Under the pieces are notes generated by a model. That model had not been told where the DNA came from. It did not search any database and saw nothing but the letters and a program-made list of their open reading frames with translations. From Lepas anatifera (Eukaryota; Arthropoda; Thecostraca; Lepadidae), in NCBI GenBank assembly GCA_034440635.1, contig JAOTON010000337.1, positions 62,001 through 126,000 of the forward strand: a stretch of 64,000 nucleotides of DNA, read 5' to 3'. The first letter of the stretch is position 1. Each line of letters begins with the position of its first letter. The position numbers were made by a program, and so were the translations under genes. Shown piece by piece: positions 22,765 to 33,356 of this stretch.

Positions 22765-23056
22765 GTGAAAGACGCATGAGCCCTGGAGGCTGAACGTCTA
22801 AGGTCACCATCATCATCATCATCGTTGCTCTGAAGCGTTTGGTGGGGAAGGAATGCCCAGTGCAGCCACAGTTTTCTTTACTCTTTCGGTTCTAAAACAT
22901 ATCGCCTCCCGCTTGGGTTGCCTTCGGGTAGGTTTAATCGTACCTCCTCACTCAGCGGGCATCCCAGGCACGGTAGCTAATTCGGGGCTCCGCCCTCCTT
23001 CTCTCCCGACGTCAACGTCACAGGCTTGGTATAATCGTGACGAGTCTGCCACGCCG
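22765..23056. other. Stretch after the promoter-like module
   Basis: It contains a short CAT repeat (about 22808-22823) and GC-moderate DNA. If 22764 is a real splice donor this is the start of an intron. No exon is recognised. Confidence 0.35.
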
Positions 23057-23060
23057 TTAA

Positions 23061-23385
23061 AGGGAATGTGGAAAATGTACAATAAGCTCAATATTTTTAT
23101 TTTTAAAATGCTCCTCTAGGGAAAGAAAGAAATATCTGCCTGTGGATGATGTCATGATCTGGCAACCACTACCATATTCATTCGGCTTCAAGGACTTCGA
23201 TTGGGTGATACTCACCGTGACGTCAGCATATGTCGTCACACCAACAGCCATGGCACCTGTGGCCTGCTGCTAAGGGTACATGTAGGGTAAATCTCAGGTT
23301 GTTTTTAGCTTTTCTCTACGGATTTCTCTACGGAGTTTGAAAACAAATGTGGCTTCACCACGTTATAAAGGTCCCAACATTCCCT
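23061..23385. mobile_element. K-type TTAA MITE, 325 bp
   Basis: TTAA lies at 23057-23060 and 23386-23389. The ends AGGGAATGTGG and CAACATTCCCT are inverted repeats. The interior matches 13049-13499 with an internal deletion of about 125 bases. Another K-like start (AGGGAGTGTCCCAC) uses the right TTAA directly at 23390. Confidence 0.9.
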
Positions 23386-23389
23386 TTAA

Positions 23390-24605
23390 AGGGAGTGTCC
23401 CACTTTTATCATTAATGGGTTTCGAACTGGGATAGCAATTTTGTAGAGCGTGTCGAAAAGCCACTATTGACATTCAACTTCACGAAATGCTCTCTGTATA
23501 AAATTTCTGCAAACTTTTAAAGTTTAAATTAATGGGGGGTTTCTCCCTTCTTTCAAACCGTTAAAGAATCTCTTTCCCATCTGGCAGTGAATGTCAACAA
23601 ATGTTAAACAAATGCCATATTCACGCCACCTGACATGTTGCAAGCCGCCTCAAGCTACCAGATTCGTCATTTTACGCGATACTTGGGTCAACCCAGTGTA
23701 GTAAGACAAGAGTCAATGTATTTGTTTTGAACGAGTTGAGGTGGAAACAAGTTGTAGTTTCCTGAATTTCAGTCTTGATTTGCTAATGAATTTATGTTTT
23801 TTAAATTTCGGAAAAAGTGGTCTATTCCCCATTTAAGCTGTGCACACAGCGGCGGCGCGGCAGATACCGTCCAGTTGTGCTCAGGATCGGTTTGGCCGTA
23901 CGTCTCTGGGCACTCCGTGGCGACGTTGGGGAGGGAGGCGGGGCTGTACCGCACACCACCCAACACAATTCTGGTTCCGGCCTAGGAAAAAGTCCAGGTC
24001 CGTCTAACAGTGGATTTCAGTGCATGGTGATGATCGTACTCCATCAACGGTTTGGTATCTGTCAGCTTGTTGATATTGCTGCCTGATTCGAGCCTGGAAG
24101 GGGCTCTAGGCCTGTTATAATGTGGTATTTTTCAGAACTTTGGGCGATTGCACTCGGTCGCTTATTTAATATCGTTGATGCCCGTTTGATATCGATGGTG
24201 ATTATTGGTATGGTTGCATGCTCTATTTACATTATCTTCCCCCTCCCCCGCTCGCATCTGTTTGTCTGTTGACTTTCTTCCCTAAGCACATTCCAATCAA
24301 GCGTCAAAAGGAATTATTTGGATTTGTTAGCAAATGTGGCTAAAATCGTAAATATCAGCTGTTAATCATCCTTAAACGAAATAACCCTGAAACCACAGAA
24401 GGGACGAATCAGTGTGATTGTTTTGGTCAACCAAAGTACCCGGAGTAGTAATTGGTCCACAAATAAATTCTACTACTAATTACGACTCCAATTCCAGTCC
24501 ACAGATTACACAGTCCAGTCGAGGATTTTCGACATATCGCGTCCATAATTTTTTGAAAATATTCGTCCTCTGTCTTCTAGGGTCAGATTTTCCTCCTATT
24601 ATTAT

Positions 24606-24606
<1 letters not shown>
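23390..24606. other. Unrecognised stretch; possible K-like element start at 23390
   Basis: AGGGAGTGTCCCAC directly abuts the shared TTAA, but a matching right end was not found. A GC-rich patch lies at about 23850-23960. No gene is recognised. Confidence 0.35.
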
Positions 24607-24699
<93 letters not shown>

Positions 24700-24708
24700 A
24701 TATATATA
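24607..24708. repeat. (AT)n microsatellite, about 100 bp
   Basis: An almost pure TA dinucleotide run with one C near its right end. It produces spurious Ile-Tyr frames on both strands. Confidence 0.98.
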
Positions 24709-24994
24709 GTTGCAATTCGCACCCCCTCCCCATGTCAGAGTGCCTATATGTAGTTAATGCATAGCTGTAGATGTTTCGAGGCAATGGCGGGGAAGGCTCG
24801 AGCCCCGCAAGCCCATTTCCGAAATGAAGTCCTGGATCCGCAACTGCCAGCACTTTACTCGAACAACCTCAACACAGATTCGCTAGCAGTGTAGGAGAGA
24901 TCGCATCACAATTGCAAGCCAAAAGGCTCAAGATATTCTGCGCTCAATAACAGTGGATCATTTCAAATCAAAACGTATGACACCATACCTTTAA

Positions 24995-25760
24995 CACCCG
25001 CACTGGAGAGGGTTCTGGCTCTAACGCTCACTGGAGGGGCCTGCTAGCCCACCCCACCCCGAGTTTCGGAAACTAAGAGGCTTAGAAAAATGCCGGTTTG
25101 ATGCTGGTTGGACGCTGTACTGATCTACATTATAACTAATTTTGATTGATCTAAGTCGATTTCTTTAAATTCAACCGAGGTCATAAAGGTCAAATCCTGG
25201 CCATGCTGGGGAATCATCGGGAAAATGCAATGATTAGGCGCAAACAAAGGCTCAGAATATACTAGAACAGACCAAGGTACTAGCGAGAGGAAGGTTAAAA
25301 AAGTTCAGTTAGCATTTTGTGGTCAAGGTCATTCAAGGTCATTGGCATATGATATCACAATATCATATATTCCCTATAATTACACTATGACTAACACTAT
25401 TGCAACCGTTGGGCGGGAAATGAGGATTGACCTTGACCTGTAAATTTGACCTTAAACATTGGGTTATTTCAATTATGACGTCATACGCCTCGCTGGGCAT
25501 ATCATTTGACTGGAAGCACTTTGGACAATGGCATTGAGAATACTGTATGAACTTGAACTGTGACCTTGACCTTCCTTTCTGTGGTGTGACTTTAAATATA
25601 ATCTCGTTTTGTGGCGTTATCGTCACCGTCGGTCGCCGATACCGACGAACTTGTGTTGTCTAAATATAGGGTTGGCTGTGAAACCTCTAGTAAAACTTCC
25701 CACCGATTTTCAAAATTATGTCATTGCTCGACACCCGTTGAATTTCTAATGTAGTTAGCA
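24995..25760. mobile_element. T3-type TTAA element, 3'-truncated
   Basis: TTAA at 24991-24994 is followed by CACCCGCACTGGAGAGGG and the duplicated inner motif CGCTCACTGGAGGGG. The sequence then parallels the intact T3 copy at 60803-61714, including AAACTAAGAGG.TTAGAAAAA and the TGACCTTGACCT-rich middle. Similarity fades at about 25760 without the closing CCAGTGCGCGTG end. Confidence 0.78.
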
Positions 25761-25836
25761 TCTCTCGTTCGTAGACACGGCACAAGCGGACGCTGGGTGG
25801 TACTATGATTGTGAAAGTTTTTATCCGGAAACTTAA

Positions 25837-26694
25837 CCCGTTTCCACCTGGGCTCTTTTTACACCACGGCCTGGCGAATGGGGCCGATCACCCTAAGATC
25901 GGAACCAATGATACAAAATCGAAACGATGCTAAATGCCCTACCTTTTACTCTGAGCCGAGTTTGAATCGAATCCGTTGACCTGACCCACGTGGCCAAATG
26001 ACCAATGTGACCTTTAAAATCTGTAACCCGGGAACCCTACACCTAGAACACAACAAAAGACATCAATGTGCCCATCTTGACCCAGGATTCAGGTGATATG
26101 GGCGTGATCTTCTAAGTTCATATTATGACATTGGCCTTGGGTTAAGGTCAAATAATGACCTTTCAAGGTCATTTTGCATGTCATTCGAATCCTTGGGTCA
26201 TGCTTATTACTATGATGCTAAATTTAAGCATGTATCTTGTCTTTGTGAGGATTCGTACACAATGTTTGTGGTCTAAATATGTGTCTTGTTTATTCAAAAG
26301 TTGTAGACACCACTTACAAAACCGTGACCTTTAGTGACTCTGGTGACATTGGTATTGAGGTCAACTCACAATGAATGACAGCGTGCTAATTTTCCACTTC
26401 AAGAGCTTTCAAATAACATTTCAAAACTTGATCTAACTCTTCTAAGAACTGAGTTACACCCTGGTTTTGTCAGCCTCATTTTAAAAGAACAGAAGTGGTT
26501 TAGAAATAAATTGGGCTAAAAATGACGTCATAACTCATTGACATGGCCTGACCTGTTGTCAATTTTTATCATAAATTTTCAAATGGATCACCCAAAAGGT
26601 CTGCAAAGCGACGTGCGTCTCAATTGAATCGGCTCAGAATTATCCGCCAAAACCCAAGGAGGGGAGCCCGACTGGGCCCCCAGGCGGTGATGGG
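25837..26694. mobile_element. T5-type TTAA element, about 858 bp
   Basis: TTAA at 25833-25836 is followed by CCCGTTTCCACCTGGG. The far end reads CCCAGGCGGTGATGGG and is followed by TAAA in place of TTAA, so the ends are imperfect inverted repeats. The interior has TGACC/GGTCA pentamers like the other T families. The second genomic copy (from 44890) begins inside this element, so the duplication breakpoint lies within it. Confidence 0.6.
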
Positions 26695-26737
26695 TAAATG
26701 ATTGAGCTTAACAAAAAACGTTTTCTAGGACTATTAA

Positions 26738-27465
26738 GCGTTTTGAACTCGTACCCTGTTCGGTAAACGGCGTTGGGTAGCCCATCCACTTCTCCATCGA
26801 AATTATTTGTACCATTTTTTGTAGGTCATTTAAGGTCACGTGAGGTCAAAACATGCCGTAATAGGGATAACATGTAAATTAAGTTTTCGGCCATTACATC
26901 TGAACAAGTAAAGATAGAGAAAAATGACTTAAACAATTTGAATCCTCGCAGCAAGCCGAATCGAATGATGTATAATTTGCCTTGCTAGGTCAATCAATGA
27001 TTTGACCTGACCTGAGGTCAGGTCAGGGTCAAATTATATAACATGCATATCATTAGAACTGCAAAGCCAGGCAGTCTAATGCAGCTAAAATTAACGCTCT
27101 ATCACTATCCGTTACTGAGTTATACGGTAAAACCATTTTTTCTGTATTTCAATGGGGTTGCCTGGTACCTAACCTTGGTCGAATAAAATACCGGAACCTA
27201 TTTTAGAGAACTCGGTGGGCCCATTATGTGATATGAGTTTCAATGGGATAAGCTTACCCTGCTCCGACTTATGCTATCTTAAACTTTTTTTTGAGGTCAG
27301 GTCACTTGACCTGTACTGGTGACCTGACCTGAGATGACCTAACCTTAACATTTTTACAGAAGTTGTAAAAAGGATGAGGGAAAAGGTATGCCAAGTACGG
27401 CGGCGCTACGCGCCGCCGTTTTACTGCTCTCTCCGAAACCGGGGGCGGTCCCGTCAATGCGCGTG
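26738..27465 (+). mobile_element. T2-type TTAA element lacking its left end (copy A)
   Basis: From about 26755 the sequence follows T2 (CGGTAAACGGCGTTGGGTAGC onward), with the central TGACC/GGTCA palindrome at about 27000-27030 and the hairpin GGCGGCGCTACGCGCCGCC at about 27400. It ends GTCAATGCGCGTG at 27465 before TTAA. The usual left inverted repeat is absent. The right end is also shortened relative to copy B, losing about 20 bases around the GGGTACCC palindrome. Confidence 0.8.
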
Positions 27466-27469
27466 TTAA

Positions 27470-28010
27470 TTGAGCTGTGGTGACTTCAGTCCTGGCGCCT
27501 CTCTGAGCAAGAACTAGCCGAGAGCCATTGAGTCTTTCGAACATCTTACGTGGCAAGCGAATACAAGGACGTTGATGTGGATACTGCCAAACCAGGCGGG
27601 GGTAAGGCAACCTAAATCTACAGCACCTCGTCACCAATAACCAAACTTTGTCCAAACTTTACAATTTGTTCATTTCGTGCTTCCATTGCAAACCTCAGAC
27701 TGACGGAAAAAGAATAGACGAGCGTCATTTCACGTATAAAACAGCTTATACCCGGGTAAAATGTCATCTTCTTTATCCTCACCTTTCCTCGTCCTTACCA
27801 TCTCCTTCCATACCATATTACCATTCTTCCTTCTTAATCTTTAATCCCTTCATACTCATCACGACAATACCTTGAAGGCTACCTCAACAGTGTGGAAGTG
27901 TGAGTATTACATGAATGAATTAATAACACCATGGTGTTCCATGGGAGTGTTGGCCCTGAATTAACTTCTTTCTACAACATTTTGAATCATTTTAGCAGGA
28001 CGGTGGTTAC
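27470..28010. other. Duplicated stretch, no gene seen (copy A)
   Basis: It contains the NLFISCFHCKPQTDGKR-encoding repeat shared with 21100-21215 and a pyrimidine-rich zone (27770-27870). No domain is recognised. The copy B equivalent is 48368-48907. Confidence 0.4.
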
Positions 28011-28124
28011 CAGTGGCGAATCTAGATCGGTTCTTGGGGGTGGGAAGGAGGGTCGTGGTAAGTTTTTATCTCATGAATCAGGTTCGGAGAATCCACATTG
28101 CCCTCTCTCTTGAATCCACCAGTG
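28011..28124. mobile_element. Small hAT-like MITE (copy A)
   Basis: The ends CAGTGGCGAATCTAG and CTTGAATCCACCAGTG resemble the hAT-type termini at 22234 and 39685. The flanks GTGGTTAC and ATCGTTAT agree in only half their positions, so the target duplication is decayed or absent. It is non-coding, 114 bp. Confidence 0.55.
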
Positions 28125-29439
28125 ATCGTTATGAGCTGGAGTGAAGGTGGCTCCATTCGTTATTGATTTGCCCAAGTCATAACAGAAAGTCTTACCTAAA
28201 AATCATCGGCTTAAAAGGAATCTTGATATGCTGGATATGACCTATTGGGTAGCATGGATTGTCGGGTTTAGCTTTTTGTTGTATCAGAAGACGGTACAAT
28301 GGGAAGGGGAGAGCGAGATCATCTCGTATGCTGCTGAACTGTCAGCAGCGTCGCATCGGTGTGTCAAATGCCGGAAGGTGGAACGGTGTCAGCTCCGTTC
28401 TGCGGGGCCAAGCGGATGATGAGGTCACCGGCGCAGTGGAGGAAATGCCACTAGGATTGCGGTGCAGTGCAAAGGGCAAATTGCAGGATAGAAGCGGGCC
28501 GGATACGTATTGATGCTTTGTGAACAGTGTAGCTTGGGCCTTATGGGAGGTTTTGCAGTACTGGTGCCCAACACTAGAACGTTATTATTTTAAAGATACA
28601 TCCGCGCTCTTGCAAATAACTACGCTCTTGTATTTTCCCAATACAAGAACGAAATTATTTGTAGAGTTACATCCGAGTCGTTTCATGCAATGCAGTTTCA
28701 TCCTGCCCAATTGCCTTATCCAACATATGCTTAGTACAGTTTCTCTGGAGAGTACATATTTACCACCACCATTTCAATGCAATGAATTCCAACTTCTGAA
28801 CTACGGCACGGAGGTGCAGAGAAACGTGGCAAAGGCAACGGATTGTTTCGCGTTTGTTCCATAAATTCCATTTTTAGCTTCATCATTTAGCACGCGAGGA
28901 CGCATCGATTGCAGTGGCTATTCTACTTCCATGGTTTATTTGTTTGGTTTCATGTTATTACATGATCCCAGTGCTGTACATACATGATCACTATCAGAAC
29001 GTAATTTAAAAATTTTGCAGAGCATGTTTGAAGAAGAACGGGACTGTTTCTGTTCAACACAAGACGAGTATTGCAGTGTCCGATCTGCACTGGTGGCGTG
29101 TGAGAGAAATAGGACACAAAGGTGAAAAGGCAGTCTTTAAAAAATCCGAGGGCTTTGGAGGGGCAAAATATGTTATTTCCGTACCCATCTACCAGCAAAT
29201 ATTTCGTAAAAGAAACCATCGGAAAACGAGTGTTTTTTTTGTACAGTGTAGGCCAATATGTAGCAGCTTGGTCTATAATTTTGAGTGAAATACCAAAATG
29301 TTTTGTTGACACTAAGCAGGTCATCACCATGATGGGAAAATACATCATGCAATGGCCTGCAGCCAGGGGAGTAATTTTCTATCTCTTTGGGGCTGCTTGA
29401 GCACCCCCAAAATTTGCCCACCAATCCTGTTTTGAGCAC
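28125..29439. other. Duplicated stretch, no gene seen (copy A)
   Basis: AT-rich DNA with several 60-130 codon frames (for example 28228-28419 plus and 28950-29348 minus) that show no recognised motif. The copy B counterparts differ by frame-changing indels, which argues against coding. Confidence 0.4.
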
Positions 29440-30340
29440 CCCCAATACACGTGTCGTCCCCCGGCTCAGCACGGCTGCCCTGATTCATGCCGTCCCCGTG
29501 TTACCAGTGGCCCTGATTCATGCCACCCCATGGGCGCATGACTTCCGCCTCCAATTATCATGCCACCCCCGCTTTATCACTGCCAAACTCACTTGTACCG
29601 TCCCAGGCTGGCAGTGTCACCCCCGGCTCATCACTGCCACTCTCGAACTGTCACTTCCATCTTGATGCGGACCGCTCCTGGCTCACTACTTCCGCCCTGG
29701 CTCATCACTGCCACCTCCTGCTTATCCCTACCACCCTGGCTCATTACTTCCGCCCTGGCTCATCACTGCCACCTCCTGCTTATCCCTGCCACTCTGGCTC
29801 ATTACTTCCGCTCTGGCTCATCACTGCCGCCTCCTGCTTATCCCTGCCACCCTGGCTCATTAATTCCACCCTGGCTCATCGTTGCCGCCTCCTGCTTATC
29901 ACTGCCAGGGGCGTAGCCAAGGAGGGGACGGCTGTCCCTGTCGTCCCCCTGAGGGCCCGAAGGGCCCTCCGAGGACACGGGCCGCGCGAAGCGCGGCTCA
30001 CCCGCACTATGCTCTGTGGCCAAATTTGAAATCTCTTACCAGACAGAGCCCTCTTAAGCCCTCTTCAGCATTCTTTTCTGTAACAAGCAGGGCCCTTTTA
30101 CCCATCAGGGCCCTTTTGGTGCTGTCACTGGGGCCCTTTTTGGGACACCCCCTGAGCGAAATCCTGGCTACGCCTCTGATCCCTGCCATCCTGATTTGTG
30201 CAAACCTTGACTTATCTCTGCCGCTCAGATTCGAACAGCACCTGGCTCATCCCTACCGCCAGAGTGGCTAACCATTGCTACCCCCGGCCAATCACTGCCA
30301 CCCTGTTTCATGCCACCCTCAGCTCATCACTACCACCTCG
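29440..30340. repeat. Pyrimidine-rich minisatellite (copy A), interrupted by a hAT MITE
   Basis: Blocks such as CTGGCTCATCACTGCCACC, TCCTGCTTATCCCTGCCACC and CTGGCTCATTACTTCCGCC alternate with a higher-order period of about 63 bases from 29690 to 29900. More diverged units flank this on both sides (29455-29690 and 30180-30340). The long open frames in three phases on the plus strand arise from this array. Confidence 0.9.
29906..30178. mobile_element. hAT-type MITE, 273 bp (copy A)
   Basis: The ends CAGGGGCGTAGCCAAGG and CCTGGCTACGCCTCTG form an inverted repeat. The flanks ATCACTGC (29898-29905) and ATCCCTGC (30179-30186) match at 7 of 8 positions. It is inserted in the minisatellite. The copy B equivalent is 50790-51063. 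Confidence 0.85.
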
Positions 30341-30349
30341 GTAATTCGT

Positions 30350-30610
30350 AGTCGTTGTAGAAAGCACTGCTGGTCAGGACTGGAACAGTGCTTCGTTACA
30401 CCTCTTGAGCGAACATTATTGCACCAGAGGTATATTGATACAGTAGTGAGAAGCGCAGGTCAGGACTGGAACAGTGCTTCGTTACACTTCATAGCTGAAC
30501 AATAAAGCTTCAAAGGTACACCAGGGCAGAGCAGGCTAGCACTGGATGAGTGCTGCGCTGCGTTTCTTTGCTGAACGGAAACGCACCAAAGGTGTTTTAT
30601 CGCACGGGAT
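30350..30610. repeat. Short tandem-like units of about 90 bp (copy A)
   Basis: GTCAGGACTGGAACAGTGCTTCGTTACAC occurs at 30374 and 30458 (given here as its two halves GTCAGGACTGGAACAGTG and CTTCGTTACAC). A weaker third unit, CACTGGATGAGTGCTGCG, lies at about 30539. Each is followed by a GAACA.TA..GCACCA-like segment. Confidence 0.7.
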
Positions 30611-31660
30611 GGACTGTAGGCAGACTGGCTACTAGCTCAGGTTACGCGTTTTAGTTAAGTATATGCATGTCCATTTAAAAGATGCGTTTTCCTTCCGCGC
30701 TTTCAGTGTGTCTCGTAGCACCAAAGGTGTAAAAAATTTGTACAGTGTACTTTCAAATGTTCTAGCTTTATGTTAAAAAGAACATTACAAAACCGAATTA
30801 TGTTCACCCCCATAAACTCATAGCCCGTAACAACAAACTCGTGCAATGCTGTTATGTAGACATGTTCAAAGGAATGTATATTGTTAGGCCCAGGGCCGTA
30901 GTTTGATTCCATGCAAACGTAAGAGCTTGTAAGATTAACAACTTAAGCACTCTAATTACGTGCTCTTATTGGATGTAAATTAATTTCCAAATGAGATCAG
31001 AATGCGTATTATCATTAGCGCCCACTTTCCAGACAAAAATGCTACTTATGCCATTTGATTCTATTTGGTGTATTCAAATTCATCGCCAACAGGTTTACAG
31101 CCAACGCGAATTTATAGGTTAAAACATCCAATGGACGTAAAATTTTATAAATGAGCTGGTAAAAACCATAGTGGCTGTCACTTAAACTTAACCCAAAATA
31201 GGTACACCATAAAATACTCAAATGCATTGGCTAAAACATGTTATTTTTCACTGCCCATCTAAACCTAGTACATGTACCAGCCTGCTATGCACTTGGGAAG
31301 AGAATCAAATGGTAATAAGCATCACTAGTGACCACAGAAAACAAACGAGGTGTAACGGTGGCTTGACTCTGTTCAATAATCCGCTCGCTGGTTCTCGTAT
31401 TCACCAAAGTCGTATAGCACAGCTTGACACCACAAACTGGCCATCCTGATGAATTTGCTTTGTCATCTGTCTTAATTCCGGCCTCCAGATTGCCGTTTTG
31501 TGTCTGCTATATCATGCTAGATACAACTATCATAGCCGTAAATGTTCCTGTATGAAACGCGAATATTCATATAGCATCATTTACAACAGTAGAGGCTATA
31601 AAGTGACCAGCGCTACCTGATTGATTGGCCTTCTCATCGTTAATTTCAGTTCTAATTATT
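30611..31660. other. Duplicated stretch, no gene seen (copy A)
   Basis: AT-rich sequence without recognised genes, RNA or element ends. Copy B matches at 51490-52540. Confidence 0.4.
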
Positions 31661-31665
31661 GTTGA

Positions 31666-31822
31666 CAGGCGCGGATCCGGGGAGGGGGGCGGGGGACGTC
31701 ACCCCTTGGGTCAGCAGGGCGCACCGGAAGGGCGTTCCTTGCTGAAGGCACCAGCGCGCGGTTAGTGGGCGCCCCCCCTAACCAAAGGTGCACCTCTGAC
31801 CGAAATCCTGGATCCGCGCCTA
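31666..31822. mobile_element. Small GC-rich hAT-like MITE (copy A)
   Basis: The ends CAGGCGCGGATCCGGGG and CCTGGATCCGCGCCTA are inverted repeats. GTTGA flanks both sides (31661-31665 and 31823-31827), which is shorter than the usual 8-bp hAT duplication. Copy B: 52544-52699. Confidence 0.6.
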
Positions 31823-32087
31823 GTTGAACATCTATGTATATGGTGAGCTGGGTGAGCTATTCTACTCGTGTCTGAAACATAATTGATGGGAAGTAAAATT
31901 ATCGTCGTGTTCTATAGCAGTGATTGTTTCGAAGCAGAAGGCCTAGTATTCGAACCCAGAGTCAGGGCTACCATGAGATATTGTATTGGGTATGTATATT
32001 GGTCGTTGGAAGGCACTGTGTGCCCCAATGAGCAAACACTGGCTTCATTTGAAAGCTGCGAATGAGCCAGGGGAGGATCCAAGTTAA

Positions 32088-32931
32088 CACGCGCATTGAC
32101 GGGGGTCTGAGCCACCTTCGCTTTGACGAGGGGGCGGGTACCCGCCCCCTCTAAGATCTCGAGAACTGCGGTAGGTAGCGAAAAACGGTAGACCGCGTTG
32201 GGTAGCCCATCCACTTCTCCATCAAAAATATTTAAACCATTTTTTTGTCAGGTCACATTTAAGGTCACGAGAGGTCAAAACATGCTGTCACAGGGATAAC
32301 ATGTAAATTAAGTTTTTCGGCCATTACATCTGAACAAGTAAAGATAGAGTAAAACAACCTGAACTGTATGAATCCTCGCAGCAAGCCGAATCGAATGATA
32401 TATAATTTGACCTTGCTAGGTCAAATTAATGATTTCACCTGACCTGAGGTCAGGTCAGGGTCAAATTATATAAAACGCATATCATTAGAACTGCAAAGAC
32501 AAGGCAAGTCTAATGCATCTAAAATAAACGCTCTATCACCACTCGTAACTGAGTTATTCAGTAAAAACCATTTTTCCCATGTATTTCCAACGGAGAGGTC
32601 ATGCCTTGTACCTGACCTTAGGTCATCGATATCAAAAATACCGGATCATATTTTAGAGAACTCGGTGGGCCCATTATGTGATATGAGTTTCAATCGGATA
32701 AGTTAACTCTGCTCCGACTTATGCTATCTTAAACTTTTTTGAGGTAAGGTCACTTGGCCTGTACTGGTGACCTGACCTGAGATGACCTAGCCTTAAACTT
32801 TTCACAGAAGTTGTAAAAATGATGAGGGAAAAGGTATGCCAAGTACGGTGGCGCTACGCGTCGCTGTTTTTCTGCTGCCTCCGAAAAACCCGAGGGGGCG
32901 GGTACTCGCACCCCCCCCGTCAATGCGCGTG
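32088..32931 (+). mobile_element. T2-type TTAA element, 844 bp (copy A)
   Basis: TTAA lies at 32084-32087 and 32932-32935. The ends are CACGCGCATTGACGGGGG and CCCCGTCAATGCGCGTG. Just inside the left end is a perfect palindrome, GGGGCGGGTACCCGCCCC (32131-32148). The middle holds a TGACCTGACCTGAGGTCAGG palindrome (about 32438-32457). The GGCGCTACGCGTCGC hairpin motif lies near 32850. No gene is present; open frames are accidental. Confidence 0.93.
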
Positions 32932-33114
32932 TTAAATCTCCGCGGAGGGGTTAGAGGCTCTGCCTCCCCTTGTTCATTACCTTCTACAGTCTCTGGCTGT
33001 GCAGGTATTATAGGCACTATGACATTTCGCAGGGAGGGCTTAAACTCTCCTATCCCCATTGCAGTGAGCCGATTTCAAATATGTGTATTTTTTGTATGTT
33101 CCTTGCAGATTTGG

Positions 33115-33295
33115 GGATGACTCAATTTTTTCTAGTCGTCCCATCTCTGACTCACAGCTTACTGACTGACTGATTCTGACTCAATTCACCGCGTTCAGCC
33201 ATGAGTCAACTTTGACTCAGGCAAAATTCGAAAGTGAGTCGACCCAACTCCGACTCAAATAAGCATTCAGAGTCGACTTCGACTCAGTATGCTTA
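33115..33295. repeat. GAGTC-rich zone (copy A)
   Basis: About a dozen TGACTCA/GAGTCGA-like motifs lie in 180 bases, resembling the subterminal zones of the hAT-type element at 14249-16135. It may be a fragment of a related element. Copy B: about 53994-54175. Confidence 0.6.
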
Positions 33296-33356
33296 ACATT
33301 ATGGATGCGTAAATTACACATTTCATTCAATAATATGCAAATCACAACGCAATTAA

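Noticed and set aside
24480..24753. Long Ile-Tyr repeat frames on both strands
   Set aside because: They come entirely from the (AT)n microsatellite.
29520..30029. Frames of 118-169 codons rich in Pro, Ser and Leu
   Set aside because: They are produced by the pyrimidine-rich minisatellite in all three phases and end in the inserted MITE.
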